A stretch of DNA of 8,361 nt from an uncultured archaeon A07HN63 (GTDB taxonomy: Archaea; Halobacteriota; Halobacteria; Halobacteriales; Haloferacaceae), in contig KI543219.1 of NCBI GenBank assembly GCA_000496215.1, positions 246,753 through 255,113 of the forward strand, in the 5' to 3' direction. Positions 5,771 through 8,361 of this stretch are shown here, piece after piece. The notes under the pieces were generated by a model. That model was not told the origin of the DNA, searched no databases, and saw only the letters and a program-made list of their open reading frames with translations. The first letter of the stretch is position 1, and each line of letters opens with the position of its first letter. The translations under genes and the position numbers were made by a program.

Positions 5771-7592
5771 ATGTTCAGGAAGGTCCTAGTTGCCAACCGC
5801 GGTGAGATCGCGGTCCGGGTGATGCGTGCCTGCGAGGAGCTGGGCGTCCGGACCGTCGCTGTCTACAGCGAGGCCGACAAACACGCGGGCCACGTGCGCT
5901 ACGCGGACGAGGCCTACAACATCGGCCCTGCACGCGCCGCCGACTCCTATCTTGATCAGGAGGCCGTCCTCGAAGCCGCGTCCAAGGCCGGCGCGGACGC
6001 GATCCATCCGGGCTACGGCTTTCTGGCCGAAAACGCCGAGTTCGCCCAGAACGTCGTCGACAGCGGTTTCATCTGGGTCGGCCCCGACCCCGACGCGATG
6101 GAAGCTCTCGGCGAGAAAACCAACGCGAGGGCCCTCATGCAAGAAGCCGACGTGCCGGTGGTCCCCGGCACGACCGACCCCGTCTCCTCGGTGGAGGAGA
6201 TCACCGCCGTCGCCGACGAGTACGGCTACCCCGTCGCCATCAAGGCCGAGGGGGGCGGCGGCGGCCGCGGGCTGAAAGTCGTTCACAGCGAGGACGAGGT
6301 CGAAGAACAGTTCGAAACCGCCCAGCGTGAGGGCGAAGCATACTTCGACAACAGCTCCGTCTACGTCGAAAAATATCTGGAAGCGCCCCACCACATCGAG
6401 GTGCAGATTCTCGCCGACGAACACGGCAACGTCCGCCATCTCGGCGAGCGTGACTGCTCGCTGCAGCGTCGCCACCAGAAAGTCATCGAGGAGGCACCCT
6501 CTTCGATTCTCGACGACGACCTGCGCGAAGAGATCGGCGCAGCCGCCAAACGCGGCGTCGACGCCGCGGGCTACACCAACGCCGGCACCGTCGAGTTCCT
6601 CGTTGAAGGATGGCGAATTCTACTTCATGGAGGTCAACACTCGGATTCAGGTCGAACACACGGTGACCGAGGAGATCACCGGCCTCGACATCGTGAAGTG
6701 GCAGCTCCGGGTCGCCGCCGGCGAGGAAATCGATTTCGCACAGGACGATATCACCTTCGACGGCCATGCCATGGAGTTCCGGATCAACGCCGAGAACGCC
6801 GCCGCGGAGTTCGAGCCCGCGACCGGAACGCTCGACACCTACGATCCCGCCGGCGGGCTCGGCGTCCGCATCGACGACGCTGTCCGGCAGGGCGACGCCA
6901 TCGGCGGCGACTACGATTCGATGATCGCCAAGCTGATCGTCTCGGCGGCGGACCGCGAGGCGTGTCTCACCCGCTCGGAGCGCGCGCTCGCCGAGTTCGA
7001 TATCGAGGGGCTACAGACGATTATCCCCTTCCACCGCCTCATGCTGACCGACGAGGCCTTTTCGAACAGTGAGCACACGACGAAGTATCTTGACGAGGAG
7101 CTGGATCACGACCGGATCGAGGAGGCCGTCTCGCAGTGGGGCGACGGCGATAGCGCCGATGGCGACGCTGGCGAGGAGAGCGACGACGACGATGAGACAA
7201 CCGAACGCGAGTACACAATCGAGGTCAACGGCAAGCGCTTCGAGGTCGGGCTGGAGGCCCACGACGCACCGGCAATCGATGTCGACTCGATTGACGCCGG
7301 TGGCGGCGGTAACAGTGGCATGGAGCGGCCGCCGCAGGCCGAAAGCGACGACGAGGAGAGCGCGGTCAGTGTCGAGGGTGGCGACACCGTCACCGCCGAG
7401 ATGCAGGGGACGATCCTCTCGGTCGATGTCGATGCAGGCGACGAGATCGCCGCTGGTGACGTGGTCTGCGTGCTGGAGGCGATGAAGATGGAAAACGACG
7501 TGGTCACCGAACGCGGCGGAACGGTCACCGAGATCATGGTCGGCGAGGGCGACAGCGTCGATATGGGCGACGTGCTGGTCGTCCTCGAATAG
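5771..7592 (+). pseudogene. pccA: Propionyl/acyl-CoA carboxylase biotin carboxylase-BCCP subunit, frameshifted
   Basis: PccA carboxylates its own biotin with bicarbonate and ATP and presents it to PccB. As given, the frame starting at 5771 is correct to about residue 279 and the true protein continues one frame over to the stop at 7590-7592. Removing one base restores a 606-residue protein. Numbering the repaired protein, nearly every biotin carboxylase active-site residue is one off E. coli AccC: Lys116, Lys158, the glycine-rich EGGGGGRG loop after it, His235-Gln236-Lys237, Glu287, Asn289 and Arg291 (MEVNTRIQVEH). An acidic linker (about 7140-7380) contains a REYTIEVNGKRFEV strand pair typical of proteins ahead of biotin domains. 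The C-terminal carrier domain has EAMKM with biotinyl-Lys572, 34 residues from the end as usual. Because both halves keep full conservation, the break is recent or an error. The unshifted frame runs to 7072 with Arg-rich non-homologous sequence and would give an enzyme with no catalytic Glu/Arg or biotin site. Confidence 0.93.
6605..6609 (+). other. Single-base insertion breaking pccA
   Basis: The sequence reads GTT GAA GGA TGG in the upstream frame but must read into GAT GGC GAA TTC TAC to give the conserved DGEFYFMEV. Dropping one G of the pair at 6608-6609 gives FLVEDGEFYF, and dropping the G at 6605 gives FLVKDGEFYF. Both match the FLFENGEFYF of E. coli AccC, so the exact extra base is ambiguous within this span. 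There is no long homopolymer and no recognisable slippery site. Confidence 0.85.
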
Positions 7593-7626
7593 CGTCACGG
7601 GCGACCAGCGCGAAACAGCGGGTCAG

Positions 7627-7875
7627 TTACTCGGCGTCAGCAATCGGCTCGACGCGGAACACGTAATCCTCGTAGGCATCGTCGAGATTCGCCGGGCTCT
7701 CCTCGGCGGCGTGAGCTTCACAGAGTTCGGCCCGCGCCTCGACGGGCCCGTGGCCCGTCTCCTCCTGATAGCGTTCGATGGCCACGAACGTAGCGGGCTC
7801 GTCGCAGTTCCGCCGATGGCAGCCCTCGGTGGCATCCCGCACGCCGTCGCTCGATTCCGGTGTTGTATGAGCCAT
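7627..7875 (-). CDS. Small conserved-looking Cys/His protein, putative zinc binder
   Basis: This 82-residue protein lies on the minus strand, convergent with pccA (34 bases between stops). I do not recognise a named family, although the pattern looks like a small haloarchaeal hypothetical protein. Four possible zinc ligands are arranged as Cys19-X4-Cys24 and Cys52-X2-His55, around a short central strand (ATFVAIERYQEETG). The rest is acidic, ending in a DDAYEDYVFRVEPI segment. The spacing suggests one small zinc-ribbon-like fold. There is no signal peptide or membrane segment, so it is expected to be cytoplasmic. The ATG at 7875 (MAHTTPESS) is chosen over a start 18 codons earlier because the extension would read through the TATA-like element and is hydrophobic and out of character. 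The upstream neighbour on the same strand is the PsiE-like gene, but a hairpin and a separate promoter lie between them. Function is unknown. Confidence 0.75.
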   Translation of the reverse strand: MAHTTPESSDGVRDATEGCHRRNCDEPATFVAIERYQEETGHGPVEARAELCEAHAAEESPANLDDAYEDYVFRVEPIADAE

Positions 7876-7898
7876 ATCTGGGCATACACAGAGTAGTA

Positions 7899-7908
7899 GT
7901 AATAATTC
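7899..7908 (-). promoter_or_regulatory. TATA-like box of the small Cys/His protein gene (minus strand)
   Basis: Read on the minus strand this is GAATTATTAC, centred 28-29 bases before the ATG at 7875. This matches the leaderless geometry of the plus-strand genes and supports 7875 as the start. Confidence 0.6.
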
Positions 7909-7911
7909 TGT

Positions 7912-7939
7912 GGCTGACGGTGGGTCCATCCCACCAGCC
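7912..7939 (-). terminator. Hairpin downstream of the PsiE-like gene
   Basis: GGTGGG (7919-7924) pairs exactly with CCCACC (7930-7935) across a 5-base loop. After a 3-base bulge the stem continues with GGCT (7912-7915) and AGCC (7936-7939). It begins a few bases past the stop of the minus-strand PsiE-like gene and just ahead of the next gene's promoter, a natural place to end transcription. No clear U-run follows, only an A/T-rich stretch, so termination is inferred. Confidence 0.45.
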
Positions 7940-7941
7940 GG

Positions 7942-8361
7942 CTATCTGGTTCGTCGCTCGACGAGTAGCAACGCGGCCAGCCCGAGGATGATCAGCGTAT
8001 ACGAGCCGGACGCCATCAGGGCCGCGCCCTCGCTGGCGTACTCGCCGGTCCGGAAGATGATCGCCTTCCGCACCATCGCGATCACGCCGGTGTAGATCAC
8101 CAGCCGGACGATGCGGCGGGTTTCGCTCTCCTGTGTGTAGGCGACGACCGTCTGGTAAACCTCGACGATGATGAACAGCAACAGTGCGGTGTCGATGAAC
8201 CCGACGACGACGAGCGGGTTGGTGATATTGCCGGCGATTGCGCTCTCGAAAATCTGCAACCCGAGATCGAAGACGCCGATGCCGAACAGCACGACGAGCA
8301 CAAGCGCGGCGGCCACTTCGATATACCGGAGCAGTTCCTCGCTAACCTCCAGGATTCGCTC
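7942..8361 (-). CDS. PsiE-like membrane protein (N-terminus outside window)
   Basis: The frame is open from the right edge of the window to the stop at 7942-7944, giving 139 visible residues. The visible start reads ERILEVSEELLRYIE and runs straight into the first helix, so the GTG at 8316 is internal rather than a start. Four membrane segments are visible: VAAALVLVVLFGIGVFDLG, VVGFIDTALLLFIIVEVYQTVV, a segment IVRLVIYTGVIAMVRKAIIF with basic residues, and a last helix SYTLIILGLAALLLVERR. This arrangement and the EVYQTVVAY and RKAIIF pieces match the PsiE (phosphate-starvation-inducible E) domain family of small integral membrane proteins, whose biochemical role is unknown. The family name does not show that this copy responds to phosphate. 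No link to the carboxylase genes is evident. Confidence 0.8.
   Translation of the reverse strand, partial: ERILEVSEELLRYIEVAAALVLVVLFGIGVFDLGLQIFESAIAGNITNPLVVVGFIDTALLLFIIVEVYQTVVAYTQESETRRIVRLVIYTGVIAMVRKAIIFRTGEYASEGAALMASGSYTLIILGLAALLLVERRTR

Noticed and set aside
6609..7072. C-terminal extension of the first pccA frame (154 codons past the frameshift)
   Set aside because: It is Arg/His-rich with no recognisable motif, while the other frame over the same bases encodes perfect biotin carboxylase sequence.
1..8361. tRNA or rRNA genes, CRISPR arrays, insertion sequences
   Set aside because: Reading both strands showed no clover-leaf or rRNA-like segment, no regularly spaced repeats and no transposase motif.

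Overview
The window looks like chromosomal DNA of a halophilic archaeon (class Halobacteria). The reasons are uniformly GC-rich sequence with G/C third positions, very acidic Asp/Glu-rich proteins, and TATA-like boxes placed 27-29 bases before start codons, which is the leaderless-transcript layout of haloarchaea. The genus cannot be fixed from sequence alone. I see no rRNA, tRNA, CRISPR array, insertion sequence or phage gene.

Layout: (1) bases 1-995, the 3' part of thrS (threonyl-tRNA synthetase). (2) 1064-2026, a zinc-independent quinone-oxidoreductase-type MDR protein, and 2094-2798, a short-chain dehydrogenase/reductase; each has its own leaderless promoter. (3) 2902-7592, a propionyl/acyl-CoA carboxylase locus: pccB (carboxyltransferase), pccX (a 91-residue third subunit starting 2 bases after pccB), then a soluble chemotaxis-type transducer with no visible sensor domain and its own promoter, then pccA (biotin carboxylase plus biotin carrier). 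(4) On the minus strand and convergent with pccA, a small Cys/His protein (7627-7875) and the 3' part of a PsiE-like membrane protein (7942-8361, running off the window).

PccA, PccB and PccX should together make the biotin-dependent enzyme that turns propionyl-CoA into methylmalonyl-CoA (propionate, odd-chain and branched-chain catabolism in haloarchaea). As given, pccA carries a single extra base at about 6605-6609 that breaks its frame inside the ATP-grasp domain. Both halves are otherwise intact, so this is either an assembly error or a very recent mutation.

The points most worth a second look are the sensor-less transducer lying between carboxylase subunit genes, a 7-codon leaderless mini-ORF whose stop overlaps the pccB start (GTGA), a perfect 8-bp dyad just upstream of the pccB promoter, and the similarity of PccX's two ends to actinobacterial epsilon subunits.
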